Positions 24,304 through 34,318 are shown, counted from the first letter of the stretch. The stretch is 64,000 bases of DNA from Streptosporangium nondiastaticum (GCF_003011965.1 NZ_PXWG01000007.1:62001-126000), one strand, 5' to 3'. Numbers and translations: made by a program. Notes: generated by a model from the letters alone, not told the origin.

Positions 24304-24448
24304 CGTTCTCCCTGATGTGGGCTTGAAGAGGCCCAAGTGAGGCCTCTGTTGAGGCCTGCCCGGCGATGCCTTCGACGTTAGGACCCGCCCCTGGGTTATC
24401 ACCAGTGAAAGTATGGTCAGCAGTCATTCCACTCCGGATAATCCGTGC

Positions 24449-25360
24449 ATGCCCCGACTCGATCTCAACCTGCTGGTGGCCCTCGATGCGTTGCTGGAAG
24501 AGGGCAGCGTCACCGGCGCGGCCGAGCGCCTCAACACCTCGCCTCCCGCGATGAGCCGCACCCTCGCCCGCCTGCGCCGGACTCTGCAGGACCCCGTCCT
24601 CGTCCGTGCCGGCCGCGGCCTGGTACCCACGCCCCGCGCGCTCGAACTGCGCGCCGAGGTCAACGCCTTCGTCAGCCACGGACGTACTCTTCTCGCACCG
24701 CACGGCGCGGTGGACCCCGGCGACCTGCGCGCCACCGTGGCGATCCAGGCCAACGACGCGCTGCTCACCTCGCTCGCCGCACCGCTGACCGCCAGGGTGC
24801 GCGGCCAGGCGCCCGGTATGACCCTGCGCTTCGTACCCGAGAGCCACGAGGGCACCTCGGCCATGCGCGACGGCACCGTCGACCTCGAACTGGGCATCCT
24901 CGACCACCTCGACCCCGAGACCCGCACCCGGCCCCTGGCCGACTCGGAGCTCGTCGGAGTCGTACGCGACGGCCATCCGTTCGTGGCTGATCCGCCGGAC
25001 CCGCGCCGGTACGCCGCCGCCGACCACATCGGCGTCTCCCGGCGCGGCCGCGCCACCGGCCCCATCGACGACCGGCTACGGGAACTCGGCCTCCAGCGGC
25101 GCGTCCCGGTCACCGTCCCCGGTTACGCCGCTGCGCTGTTCATCGTCCGCGACACCGACTTGGTCGCCCTCGCCCCCGCCGGACTGGGCGGTCGCGCACC
25201 GCAGTTGCTGGGCCTGTCCACCTTCCCCATTCCGCTGGACCTTCCGCCGGTGAGCATCGGCATGGCCTGGCACCCTCGCAACGACCGTGATCCGGCCCAC
25301 CGCTGGCTGCGCCGGCAGATTCGCGAGACCGTCCGGGAAGTCGCCGGCGACCAGGGCTGA
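24449..25360 (+). CDS. LysR-family regulator
   Basis: A 303-residue LysR protein. The N-terminal winged helix reads MPRLDLNLLVALDALLEEGS, then VTGAAERLNTSPPAMSRTLA, a pattern of the PecT/NahR-like branch (MSRTLARLRRTLQDP). The effector domain starts near residue 90 (LRATVAIQANDALLTSLAAP). The start at 24449 gives the usual LysR length. It probably regulates the divergent propeller gene. T-N11-A elements are plentiful in the AT-richer 24395-24445 segment, but no single box stands out. Confidence 0.9.
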   Translation: MPRLDLNLLVALDALLEEGSVTGAAERLNTSPPAMSRTLARLRRTLQDPVLVRAGRGLVPTPRALELRAEVNAFVSHGRTLLAPHGAVDPGDLRATVAIQANDALLTSLAAPLTARVRGQAPGMTLRFVPESHEGTSAMRDGTVDLELGILDHLDPETRTRPLADSELVGVVRDGHPFVADPPDPRRYAAADHIGVSRRGRATGPIDDRLRELGLQRRVPVTVPGYAAALFIVRDTDLVALAPAGLGGRAPQLLGLSTFPIPLDLPPVSIGMAWHPRNDRDPAHRWLRRQIRETVREVAGDQG

Positions 25361-25449
25361 CAGGTGCGGGCGCGCCCTTCAGCGCCCGCCTTCCCCCGGC
25401 TTGGTGAGCCGTCGCGCCAGGGTGTGCACCACGCGTGCCCGACCTCCAT

Positions 25450-25480
25450 TTGACCTTGAGTGCGCTCCAACACCTAGCGT
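25450..25480 (+). promoter_or_regulatory. MerR-type promoter of the aldo/keto reductase gene
   Basis: TTGACC (25450-25455), exactly 19 bp, then TAGCGT (25475-25480). The spacer contains a partial dyad TTGAGT-GCG-CTCCAA. This geometry is that of promoters controlled by MerR-family activators (AdhR-like, aldehyde- or electrophile-responsive). No MerR gene is adjacent; the nearest in the window is at 597. Confidence 0.65.
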
Positions 25481-25491
25481 CTTGGACAGAT

Positions 25492-25518
25492 GGTTCGAGT
25501 GGTTCGAGCGGTTCGAGA
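25492..25518. repeat. Three tandem copies of GGTTCGAGN
   Basis: GGTTCGAGT, GGTTCGAGC and GGTTCGAGA follow one another (25492-25518) between the MerR-type promoter and the ribosome site of the aldo/keto reductase gene. They lie in the 5' untranslated leader and could be slippage products or a regulatory element. Confidence 0.8.
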
Positions 25519-25533
25519 TCAGGAGACAGCAGC

Positions 25534-26520
<987 letters not shown>

Positions 26521-26790
26521 GCCCGCCCGCCGCTGTCAGTCACAGGCAGTGCCACACCGTCGTGGCTTGTCGTGTGCGTGCGCTCTGCGTGAGCGGGGCC
26601 GGGTCTGCATGAGTGGAGCCTGCTCCGCATCCCGGAGGCCCGGGCCGGGTTCGGTGCTCGTGGTGACGCCGGCGAACGTCAGGCCGACCGGGGCATCCTC
26701 AGGGCGGCCGCTGTCCCGGCTGCCAGGAGGGCCGGCACCGCTACGGCTCCTGTCCGCCTCCTTACTCGGCCCGCTGCCGTCACCGTCGCA

Positions 26791-27504
26791 TCAACTGGAC
26801 TTGGCGTAGGCGTAGAAGTTCCCTTTCGGGCTCACCCCGGTGAAGCGGAACCCGCACTCCTGCAGGAGAGCCTTCCCGCGGGATTCGGCCAGGACCCGGA
26901 AAACGCATTGCTGATGAGCGACCACGCGTCTGTCCTGCCGAAGGCAGTAGTCCTTGACCAGCCGGTCACCCGAGAGGGCTTTGACCGTCTGCTCGTAGAC
27001 CAGCCCGTTGGGCAGCACGTGCTCGTAGTCGTCGTGGGGACGCTGGACGGCGATGAGCAGGACCGCGCCGGGCCGCAGCGCGGCGTGCAGGCGGCGCAGC
27101 GCGTTGACATTGCCCTCGTGGTCGGGGAGGTGACTGCCCAGCGGGGTCTCCGCGCCGGTTCGGTAGTGAGCCCAGACGCCGCCTACGGAGAACGCGCCGT
27201 CGAACGAGGCGGGCAGGTCGAGTCGCTGGATGTCCTGGTTCAGCAGTTGTACGCGTTCGCCCAGGCGGGCGCGGGCCTGCGCCAGCATGCTTTCGGTGTG
27301 GTCCAGTCCGGTCAGATGCAGCCCGTCGGTCCTGCACCGGAGCAGCCGCTCGCACACCAGCCCTGTCCCCACACCGAGCTCCAGGACGTCCCGGCGGCCC
27401 TGCAGGAGGTCGGTCAGCTCGGCCGCGTACGCGTCGTAGTCGTAGTAGCCCGACGTCATGATCAGGTCGTAGTAGTCCGACAACCCTGTGTATGCGTTGA
27501 CCAC
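26791..27504 (-). CDS. Class I SAM-dependent methyltransferase
   Basis: A 237-residue methyltransferase. The AdoMet motif I is VLELGVGTGLVCERLL, motif II LTGLDHTESMLAQARARLG, and motif IV region FDGAFSVGGVWAHYRTG. The N-terminus YTGLSDYYDLIMTSGYYDYD is of the type seen in small-molecule methyltransferases of natural-product pathways. The substrate is unknown. It starts at GTG 27504 (VNAYTGLSD) with no strong ribosome site. About 270 bp separate it from the aldo/keto reductase (convergent), with nothing recognised there. About 300 bp of apparently non-coding sequence lies on its other side. Confidence 0.85.
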   Translation of the reverse strand: MVNAYTGLSDYYDLIMTSGYYDYDAYAAELTDLLQGRRDVLELGVGTGLVCERLLRCRTDGLHLTGLDHTESMLAQARARLGERVQLLNQDIQRLDLPASFDGAFSVGGVWAHYRTGAETPLGSHLPDHEGNVNALRRLHAALRPGAVLLIAVQRPHDDYEHVLPNGLVYEQTVKALSGDRLVKDYCLRQDRRVVAHQQCVFRVLAESRGKALLQECGFRFTGVSPKGNFYAYAKSS

Positions 27505-27820
27505 GCCGTGATGCTAACAAGGACATCGCCGACACCGTCTCCCAGGATCCGCAGCAGCCGCGGAGCTCCCAGCACTCCCGTCACTTTCAGCGGTCCGCCC
27601 GCCACCGCCGGCGCGTCGCACAGGCCGCGCTCCTCGCCGTCACCGCCGTGACCTTCCGCCAGGCCCGTACGGCGATGCCCAGGCCGGATCGCTCGCCCCC
27701 GGCCTGCCGGCCACGCCCACCGACGCGGACCTGCGCACCCTGAGGCTCCAGCTCGACCGGGCCGGCGGCTGCGGCACCAAGACGCAGGACGTCCGGGTCC
27801 GGCTCCACGGTGTGCGCCGG
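27505..27820. other. Gap between methyltransferase and ankyrin/HEAT gene
   Basis: No intact gene. Plus-strand pieces such as RRVAQAALLAVTAVTFRQ and PTDADLRTLRLQLDRAGGCG look protein-like in different frames and might be a worn-down coding relic, but I cannot name a family. Confidence 0.3.
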
Positions 27821-29074
27821 TTAGGGGCTGGTGGGGTGCAGCGGCCGGTGGTGATACCGGACGGCGTAGAAGGCCGTGTGATAGGGCGAGTCCTCGTCGA
27901 CGGGGCCGAGGGCACGCAGTACCTCGTCGCCGCGCGGATCGTCGTGCACGAACAGCTCGATGGCTGCCGTGACCCGTACGGCCTCGGCCTCGTCGTGGAG
28001 ACGAGCGGCAAGAGCGTCCCAGGGGGCCGGAGAATCCGTGGCGGCCCTGCCGAGCGCCCTGCAAGCGCTCTCGCGTACCTGCGCGTCCGTGTCCCGGGCG
28101 CAGGCCATGACGGCGGCCAGTGCTTCCGGGTCCCCCTGCGCGACCAGCCGGTGGAGGCCGGAGAGCGCCCATCTCCGGACCTCGCGGTCGGGGTGCCGGG
28201 TCAGCGCCGGCATCAGCTGCTCGGCTCGGCGGTCCATGGCCTCGGCGAGACCGGCGGCGAGTGCCCGCATCACCCGTGGATCTTCCTCGCGCGCTGCCCA
28301 GGGGAGGAAGAGGTCGACGAGCGGCGCGTCGTAAGGGTCGTCGTCGCTCTCGTCGAAGAGGTTGAGGAGGCGGATCACTTCGGCACCGCAGTACCGCTCC
28401 AGCGGGTTCGGACGGTCGCGCAGGGCGGTGGCCTCCGCCAGGACGGCGGGGGCGCGGCGCCCCTGGAGCGTGAGCGTCGTCGCCGTCCACACCGGCTGGC
28501 CGACGTCCGGCTCGGCCAGGGCACGGCCCATCAGCTCGGCGAAGGCCGGCGCGATTCCGTATCGGGGCTCGAGCTCGGTGAGGATCGCGGTGTGCCCGTT
28601 GCGGACCGTCAAGCCGCCGAGCGACAGCTCCCGGCAGACGCTTCCCCACCCGTCCAGGGCTGCTCGGCGCACGACCGGCTCCGATGAGCTGGCCCCGCTC
28701 CTGCGGCGCAGCTCGGCCTCGGTGCCCGTGAGGTGCCAGTGCCGGGCCAGCTCCAGGGCGTTGCGTCCCTGGGCGTCGGTCAGCTCCGGATCCGCTCCGC
28801 CGCTGACGAGCACGGACGCGATCACGGGATCGCCGCCGTCGACGGCACGCAGCAGAGGCGTACGGCCGTCAGGGGCGGTGCAGTTCAACCGGACCGGCGG
28901 GGTGGAAAGCATCAGTTCTTCGATGACGGGGAGATCGAAGGCATCCACGGCCAGACACAGGGCCGGAGTGCCCTGCTCATCAACGGTGTCGGGGTCGGCG
29001 CCCGCGGCCAGCAGTGCCGCCACCGCCTTGGCGTCCTTGCTCCGCACCGCAGCTATGAGCGGATCCTCACCCAA
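27821..29074 (-). CDS. Ankyrin-repeat plus HEAT-repeat protein
   Basis: About 417 residues. The N-terminal third has ankyrin repeats: DPLIAAVRSKDAKAVAALLA, AGADPDTVDEQGTPALCLAV, PDGRTPLLRAVDGGDPVIAS and GGADPELTDAQGRNALELAR. The rest is helical with HEAT-like units: MPALTRHPDREVRRWALSGL, ACARDTDAQVRESACRALGR and ARLHDEAEAVRVTAAIELF. Both repeat types mediate protein-protein contacts; no enzyme motif is visible. The start is uncertain: TTG 29074 (GEDPLIAAV) gives a sensible N-terminus, while reading to ATG 29239 adds a Pro/Arg-rich, probably non-coding leader. Role unknown. Confidence 0.75.
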   Translation of the reverse strand: MGEDPLIAAVRSKDAKAVAALLAAGADPDTVDEQGTPALCLAVDAFDLPVIEELMLSTPPVRLNCTAPDGRTPLLRAVDGGDPVIASVLVSGGADPELTDAQGRNALELARHWHLTGTEAELRRRSGASSSEPVVRRAALDGWGSVCRELSLGGLTVRNGHTAILTELEPRYGIAPAFAELMGRALAEPDVGQPVWTATTLTLQGRRAPAVLAEATALRDRPNPLERYCGAEVIRLLNLFDESDDDPYDAPLVDLFLPWAAREEDPRVMRALAAGLAEAMDRRAEQLMPALTRHPDREVRRWALSGLHRLVAQGDPEALAAVMACARDTDAQVRESACRALGRAATDSPAPWDALAARLHDEAEAVRVTAAIELFVHDDPRGDEVLRALGPVDEDSPYHTAFYAVRYHHRPLHPTSP

Positions 29075-29310
29075 GCCCTCACCCTGCCCTTCAGCTCGTC
29101 GGACCCGAGTGTCGCATGTGCGGGGCCGCGTCCTCTGCCGGGCTGCTCGTAGGGCTTGCCGGGAAGGTGACGATTTGCTCGCGCAAGGCGGGTACGGCGG
29201 CGAAGGGGGGAGAGGGCGACACGTCCGCCGAACCGGCAAAGTCGGCCCACGATCGGATCATGTCCGCCCGGGCCGGGGTAACCACTCGAAGACCCATCAA
29301 GGAGGTTGAC

Positions 29311-29544
29311 ATGGCCGGATTCCTCGACCGGGCCAAGGCACAGGCCCAGGAAGCCCTCTCCCAGGGCAAGCAGAAGGTGGACGAAGTGCAGGCCCAACGG
29401 GCCGGGGGCGACCTGCTGAAGAAGCTCGGCGCTGCCTACTACGCGGAGAAGCGCGGATCGGGCACGCCGGATGCCACCCAGCAGGCCCTCAGCGCCCTCG
29501 AAGCCCACATCGCCACGCACGGGGACGGCTTCCTGCGCGGCTAG
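29311..29544 (+). CDS. Small helical hypothetical protein
   Basis: A 77-residue protein that should form one or two amphipathic helices (MAGFLDRAKAQAQEALSQGK, then QKVDEVQAQRAGGDLLKKLG and TQQALSALEAHIATHGDGF). AAGGAGG at 29299-29305, 5 nt upstream, makes the ATG at 29311 secure. Such short Ala/Gln/Lys-rich proteins are frequent in Streptomyces and unassigned. A very strong hairpin terminator follows 17 nt after the stop, marking a monocistronic unit. Confidence 0.75.
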   Translation: MAGFLDRAKAQAQEALSQGKQKVDEVQAQRAGGDLLKKLGAAYYAEKRGSGTPDATQQALSALEAHIATHGDGFLRG

Positions 29545-29561
29545 CGGCTCGTGGGCGTTCC

Positions 29562-29601
29562 CGGTGTCGGCCGGCCCCGAAGCCGGGGCCGGCCGACACC
29601 G
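29562..29601 (+). terminator. Strong hairpin terminator
   Basis: A perfect 17-bp stem (29562-29578 with 29585-29601) around a 6-nt loop, GC-rich, directly downstream of the small helical protein gene. It is the strongest intrinsic-type terminator in this part of the window; no U-run follows. Confidence 0.8.
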
Positions 29602-30255
29602 ATCCCGCGGCCACGTGCGGTCAGACAGAGGCATGCTCCATGTCGGGCCCGGCGGCACCGGGCCACCCGCCAGGACGGAGGGTCGGGGCAGGACGGCCTG
29701 CCTCGCCGGAAGGGGACGCCGGTGCGCAGCATTCACGTCTTCATCCCGCCGCCCGCCGTCGGTGACCGGGTGGGGCATGACGAGGGCGAGCGCCCCCGGG
29801 CAGCATCACTCACCTGACCGAGGACGACTTCTTCCGCAACCGCCGGCTCACGCGCCTCGGCGACACCCGTCACCTCGAAGCCTGACGATTCGCACCGTCA
29901 GGGGCTCGCGGCTGTTGCTCCGGTAGCGGCCCGGGTATCCGGTGCGCTCGGCGTGAGGGGCACGAAACCGCCGCCGTCGTCGTCACGCTGCCGGAGTCTC
30001 AGAGCTTCCGGAACGGCCCGGCCCCGCCGACTGCATCCCGGCGGGACCGGCAGACGGAGAACCGGCAGCCGCAGCCCGGCTGAACATGAACAAGCGCAGC
30101 CCCTTGCAAAGCTCCTGCACCCGGCGAGCCCCTCCGACGAGTGGTTTGGCCCCGACCCCCGCGGGCCGATCCGCGCGCGCCCTCAGAATGTCGGAACTGG
30201 GACCTGGGCAGCGCGACACCGACCGCGTAGGCGGCAGTTGCGGTGAGGGGGCGGA
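29602..30255. other. 650-bp region with only a short broken frame
   Basis: Apart from the small frame at 29722 nothing recognisable is present. The last 100 bp lead into the decarboxylase gene. Confidence 0.4.
29722..29884 (+). pseudogene. Short open frame broken by one base in a C-run
   Basis: GTG 29722 follows a good AAGGGGA ribosome site. It reads VRSIHVFIPPPAVGDRVGHD and then a premature stop at 29815-29817. One more C in the CCCCC near 29792 would continue it as SITHLTEDDFFRNRRLTRLG and GDTRHLEA to a stop near 29884, a 54-residue protein of natural composition. Either a broken gene or a sequencing indel; family unknown. Confidence 0.4.
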
Positions 30256-32592
30256 ATGACCGGCGGAACGGTTCTGTTCGCGGTGGGGGAGCATCCTGGA
30301 GAAGGAGCGCACGGCGGTCAACTGCGCAGGATCGGGCGGGAGACCGAGGCCAAGGGTCTGGAAGTGCGCTGGGCCGCCACGGAGCCCGAAGCGCGCGCCG
30401 TGCTCCGGACCGAGGCGGGCCTCGCGGCCGCCGTCGTGGCCTGGGACCTCCCGCCGGGCCCCCACGGCGGCGACGAACCGGGCGGTGCCGCCGTGCTCCG
30501 CCGCATCGGCCGCCGCTTCAAGAACCTCCCCGTGCTCCTCGTCATGGAAGAGGACGCCGACCAGGACCTCGAGCGACTTCCCCTGTGGGTCGCCGAGACG
30601 GTCGTCGGCTACGTGTGGCCCCTGGAGGACACTCCGGCCTTCATCGCCGGACGGATCGCCTCCGCGGCACACGCCTACCGCGAAGCCGTGCTCCCGCCGT
30701 TCTTCAAAGCGCTGCGCCGCTTCGACGACGCCCACGAGTACTCGTGGCACACGCCCGCCCACGCCGGCGGGGTGGCCTTCCTCAAGTCGCCGGTGGGCCG
30801 GGCCTTCTTCGACCACTACGGGGAACAGCTCCTGCGCAGCGACCTGTCGATCTCGGTCGAGGAACTGGGTTCGCTGTTCGAGCACACCGGGCCGATCGGG
30901 GACGCGGAGCGGAACGCCGCCCGCGTCTTCGGTGCGGACCGTACGTACTTCGTGCTGCACGGCAACTCCACGGCCGACCGCATGGTGGGGCACTTCTGCG
31001 TCTCCCGGGACGAGATCGCGCTCGTGGACCGCAACTGCCACAAGTCCGTCCTGCACGGCCTGGTGATCTCCGGAGCCCGGCCCGTCTACCTGATCCCGAC
31101 CCGCAACGGGTACGGGCTCGCCGGGCCGCTGCCGCCCGCAGTGACGGAGGCCGCGGCCGTACGCGACCGGATCGCCGGCAACCCCCTGGCAGGCGGCGCC
31201 GCGTCACTCCGCCCGGAGTACGCGATCGTCACCAACTCCACCTACGACGGCCTGTGCTACGACGCCGTCCAGGTCGCCCGCGACCTGGCCGCCAGCTCCC
31301 CGCGGGTGCACTTCGACGAGGCGTGGTACGCGTACGCGCGCTTCCACCCGCTCTACGCGGGCCGCTACGGCACGGCCGTCGGCCCCGACACGTTTCCCGG
31401 GCCGGAGCGGCCCACCGTCTTCGCCACCCAGTCCACGCACAAGCTCCTGGCCGCGCTGAGCCAGACCGCGATGGTCCACGTCAAGTCGTCCCCGCGGGCG
31501 CCGGTGGAACACGACCGGTTCAACGAGGCGTTCATGATGCACGGGACCACGTCACCGCTGTACCCCGCCCTCGCCTCCCTCGACGTGGCCACCGGCATGA
31601 TGGACGGCCCGCAGGGCCGGTGGCTCATCGACGAGGCGGTCACCGAAGCGGTCCGCTTCCGCCAGACCATCGCCCGCACCGGGCGGCGCATCGCCACTGC
31701 CGGAGACCGGCCCGCGTGGTTCTTCGGCGTCTGGCAGCCCGACACGGTCACCGACCCCGGGACCGGCGAGCGGCACGCGTTCGCCGACGCCCCGCTGGAC
31801 CTGCTGCGCTCCCGCCCCTCCTGCTGGCACCTGGAACCCGGCGCCGCCTGGCACGGGTTCCCCGGCCTCACGGCGGGCTACTGCATGCTCGACCCGGTCA
31901 AGGTGACCCTCACCTGCCCGGGCATCGACGCCACCGGCACCTGGGCCGACCACGGCATCCCCGCGCGGATCCTGACGGCCTACCTGGCCACCCGCAACAT
32001 CGTCGTGGAGAAGACCGACAGCTACACCACGCTCGTCCTGTTCTCCATGGGCATCACCAAAGGCAAATGGGGCACGCTGCTCGACGCCCTGATGGACTTC
32101 AAGGCGCTCCACGACGACGGGGCCCTCCTCGACCACGTCCTGCCGGGCATCGTCGCCGCGTACCCCCGGCGCTACGCGGGTACGAGCCTGCGCGAGCTGT
32201 GCGGCGCCATGCACGACCACCTGCGCGGGGCCGACCTCGTCACGCTCCTGGACCGTGCCTTCCAGGAACTCCCCGAGCCCGTCGCCCCACCGCAGTGGTG
32301 CTACCAGCAGCTGATCCGCTCCGGCACCGAGCGGATCCGCATCGCCGGCGCCGCGGGCCGCACGGCCGCCGCGATGATCACGGTGACGCCGCCGGGCATC
32401 CCGGTCCTGATGCCCGGCGAGTCCGTAGGCCCCGACGACGGGCCGCTCCTGCGCTACCTGCGCGCGCTGGAGTCGTTCGACCGCGCCTTTCCCGGTTTCC
32501 GCAGCGAGACCCACGGAGTCACGGTGGACGACGAGACCGGCGACTACCGGATCGAGTGCGTCCTGCCGGACCGGGCGCCGGGGGCGCCGTAA
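30256..32592 (+). CDS. Orn/Lys/Arg decarboxylase (fold type I, long form)
   Basis: A 778-residue PLP decarboxylase with the three-part architecture of bacterial inducible basic-amino-acid decarboxylases. A CheY-like 'wing' domain spans about residues 1-130, and the PLP core follows with SWHTPAHAGGVAFLKSPVGR, VLHGNSTADRMVGHFCVSRD, HFDEAWYAYARFHPLYAG and FATQSTHKLLAALSQTAMVH (Lys of THKLLAALSQ is the Schiff base). A C-terminal domain includes VEKTDSYTTLVLFSMGITKG. It decarboxylates ornithine, lysine or arginine to a polyamine or diamine. No antiporter gene is near, so an acid-stress pair is not evident. Which amino acid is used cannot be told. Confidence 0.92.
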   Translation: MTGGTVLFAVGEHPGEGAHGGQLRRIGRETEAKGLEVRWAATEPEARAVLRTEAGLAAAVVAWDLPPGPHGGDEPGGAAVLRRIGRRFKNLPVLLVMEEDADQDLERLPLWVAETVVGYVWPLEDTPAFIAGRIASAAHAYREAVLPPFFKALRRFDDAHEYSWHTPAHAGGVAFLKSPVGRAFFDHYGEQLLRSDLSISVEELGSLFEHTGPIGDAERNAARVFGADRTYFVLHGNSTADRMVGHFCVSRDEIALVDRNCHKSVLHGLVISGARPVYLIPTRNGYGLAGPLPPAVTEAAAVRDRIAGNPLAGGAASLRPEYAIVTNSTYDGLCYDAVQVARDLAASSPRVHFDEAWYAYARFHPLYAGRYGTAVGPDTFPGPERPTVFATQSTHKLLAALSQTAMVHVKSSPRAPVEHDRFNEAFMMHGTTSPLYPALASLDVATGMMDGPQGRWLIDEAVTEAVRFRQTIARTGRRIATAGDRPAWFFGVWQPDTVTDPGTGERHAFADAPLDLLRSRPSCWHLEPGAAWHGFPGLTAGYCMLDPVKVTLTCPGIDATGTWADHGIPARILTAYLATRNIVVEKTDSYTTLVLFSMGITKGKWGTLLDALMDFKALHDDGALLDHVLPGIVAAYPRRYAGTSLRELCGAMHDHLRGADLVTLLDRAFQELPEPVAPPQWCYQQLIRSGTERIRIAGAAGRTAAAMITVTPPGIPVLMPGESVGPDDGPLLRYLRALESFDRAFPGFRSETHGVTVDDETGDYRIECVLPDRAPGAP

Positions 32593-32644
32593 ACATGCCG
32601 GATCGGGGTGGCGCTTCCCCTCGCCCGACCGGCAGGATCAGCGG

Positions 32645-33058
32645 ATGCCTCATCTCGGACTGGTGACCGTCGTCGTACGTGACTACGACGAAGCCATCGC
32701 CTTCTACCGCGACGCCCTCGGCTTCGACCTGCTCGAAGACACCCGGATCGACAGCGAGAAGCGGTGGGTGGTCGTGGCTCCGCCCGGGGCGCGGGAGACA
32801 GCGGTCCTGCTGGCCAGGGCCGCAACCGGCGATCAGGAGGCCCGTATCGGGGACCAGACCGGCGGTCGGGTCGGCTGGTTCCTGAACACGGACGCGTTCG
32901 AGCGCGACTACGAGCGGATGCGCGCGGCAGGGGTGACATTCGAAGAAGCGCCGCGGCGCGAGCCCTACGGCACGGTGGCCGTCTTCCGGGACCTGTACGG
33001 AAACCGCTGGGACCTGATCCAGCTGAACGCGAGGGCCCGGCAGGACGGAATGCTCTGA
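32645..33058 (+). CDS. VOC-family (glyoxalase/bleomycin-resistance type) protein
   Basis: A 137-residue vicinal-oxygen-chelate protein made of two beta-alpha-beta-beta-beta units. The first is MPHLGLVTVVVRDYDEAIAF with YRDALGFDLLEDTRI; the second includes GWFLNTDAFERDYERMRAAG, VTFEEAPRREPYGTVAVFRD and LYGNRWDLIQLN. The His (PHLGLV), Glu and Asn/Asp-type positions that could bind a metal are partly present. Typical roles are detoxification, antibiotic binding or ring cleavage; none can be singled out. It follows the decarboxylase by 52 bp but may be independent. Confidence 0.88.
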   Translation: MPHLGLVTVVVRDYDEAIAFYRDALGFDLLEDTRIDSEKRWVVVAPPGARETAVLLARAATGDQEARIGDQTGGRVGWFLNTDAFERDYERMRAAGVTFEEAPRREPYGTVAVFRDLYGNRWDLIQLNARARQDGML

Positions 33059-33089
33059 GCAGGGCCGGGGCCGGCCTGATCACGAGTGA

Positions 33090-33124
33090 GAGCGGTCACC
33101 TCCACGGTGGAGGTCAGACCGCTC
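33090..33124. terminator. Hairpin between converging genes
   Basis: GAGCGGTC (33090-33097) pairs with GACCGCTC (33117-33124), and the inner ACCTCC pairs with GGAGGT (33109-33114). It overlaps the last codons of the DUF2625 gene and lies 30 bp after the VOC gene, so it can stop transcription from both sides. Confidence 0.6.
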
Positions 33125-33842
33125 CCAGGAAGCCCGGGTCGTCCCCGTCGAACTGCCGGGACGTGTCGCGGGCGATGCCCAGGAGCTCCGCCATGGGGAC
33201 CGGTCGGCGGCTGGTCGCCGCCAGGCCGTTCCTGCCTTCGGCGGACCACAGCGGCGGGTAGAGAGACATGCCCTCCGTGCCGCGCAGTGCCTGCACTTCC
33301 TCGCGCCACCCGGGCCAGCGCAGCGCCTCGTAGAACTGGTCGAGCGCACCCGAGAGGATCCAGGACAGCCAGGCGCTGTGGCCCGCGCCGAGCGCTTCCC
33401 AGCGCAGGGAATCCGGAGCGAAGTACACGACCTCTCCCGGCGATCCGGGACGCCCCGCCTCAGCGGGATCCGCTCCGTTGACCGCGAAGACGCCGCCCAG
33501 CACGTCATGGGCGACGACCAGCCCGGGGCCGGGCCGCCAGGTGGGGTCGGACTCCCGCGGGAACCCGTTGACGTGCGCCAGGCCGGGCAGCCCCCACGGA
33601 TCGCCCGAAGCCGGGCTGCCGAAGACGCGCAACCAGCCCTGATCGAGTACGAGGCCACCGCAGTGCAGCACGAAAGCACCCAGATAGGACTTTGCCGTGA
33701 CCTGCAGCTGATGGAGCGTGGCACGCCCCTGATCAGCATCGACCGGGCACAGGCCGGTCGGCACACCGGAGGCGTCGAGCTCCTGCCGCAGCAGGGGCCA
33801 GGCGGGGTCATCCACGTCGATCAACTGAGAGAGGTCACGCAT
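33114..33842 (-). CDS. DUF2625-family protein
   Basis: A 242-residue protein matching the DUF2625 pattern: LIDVDDPAWPLLRQELDASG, LHQLQVTAKSYLGAFVLHCG, LVLDQGWLRVFGSPASGDPW and VVAHDVLGGVFAVNGADPAE, then WEALGAGHSAWLSWILSGAL. These proteins are widespread, soluble and uncharacterised; the fold resembles SMI1/KNR4-like (SUKH) proteins, some of which are immunity proteins of polymorphic toxins. No toxin gene is adjacent. The start is the ATG at 33842. It lies downstream of nothing in its direction and is monocistronic. Confidence 0.8.
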   Translation of the reverse strand: MRDLSQLIDVDDPAWPLLRQELDASGVPTGLCPVDADQGRATLHQLQVTAKSYLGAFVLHCGGLVLDQGWLRVFGSPASGDPWGLPGLAHVNGFPRESDPTWRPGPGLVVAHDVLGGVFAVNGADPAEAGRPGSPGEVVYFAPDSLRWEALGAGHSAWLSWILSGALDQFYEALRWPGWREEVQALRGTEGMSLYPPLWSAEGRNGLAATSRRPVPMAELLGIARDTSRQFDGDDPGFLGAV

Positions 33843-33910
33843 CCCGGGATGATCTCACTGTGATCCGGTGCCGTGGCGGACGGGGTGCGACGCGGTGCCC
33901 GCGGGAGTGG

Positions 33911-34318
33911 TCAGCGGCCTTCGCCGGGCGGAGTGCCGCAGCTCGGGCCGCCCGGGCCGTCGAACTGCACCGAGCTGAAGAAGTCACGGTACGAGGGGAA
34001 GAAGTTGCCCTTGCCGGTCGGGCCGGAAGAAGTGACGGTCGTGCAGCCGGAGTAGTTCGCGTCCGACCAGAGGTGGATGGTGGACGAAGTCCGGTTCCAG
34101 TCCGACTTGGCCCTGTTGTCCATGCCCAGCCTCGCGAGGTCCGGCGTGTTCTGCGTCAGCTTGATGACGTCGCCGGTGCCGTCGAGGCCTGAGAACATGC
34201 AGTAGGAGCCGGCGGGGCACCGGTCGTACCCGGCGGCCGCATGTGCCGTGGAGAGCGGCAGCAGGGCGGCAGCCGCGACGGCCAGCGGCACGAACAGGGC
34301 ACGCGATGTGTTCCTCAT
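33911..34318 (-). CDS. Secreted peptidase-inhibitor I36 / beta-gamma-crystallin-like protein
   Basis: A 135-residue exported protein. The signal peptide is MRNTSRALFVPLAVAAAALL with an AHAAA-type cleavage. The mature part has the SMPI/I36 pattern: CPAGSYCMFSGLDGTG, then STIHLWSDANYSGCTTVTSS and YRDFFSSVQFDGPGG, with four or more cysteines for disulfides. The Streptomyces metalloproteinase inhibitor family has this beta-gamma-crystallin-like fold. It may inhibit metalloproteases or serve as a stable structural protein outside the cell. It lies just downstream of the glycosyltransferase relic but is probably transcribed by itself. Confidence 0.82.
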   Translation of the reverse strand: MRNTSRALFVPLAVAAAALLPLSTAHAAAGYDRCPAGSYCMFSGLDGTGDVIKLTQNTPDLARLGMDNRAKSDWNRTSSTIHLWSDANYSGCTTVTSSGPTGKGNFFPSYRDFFSSVQFDGPGGPSCGTPPGEGR

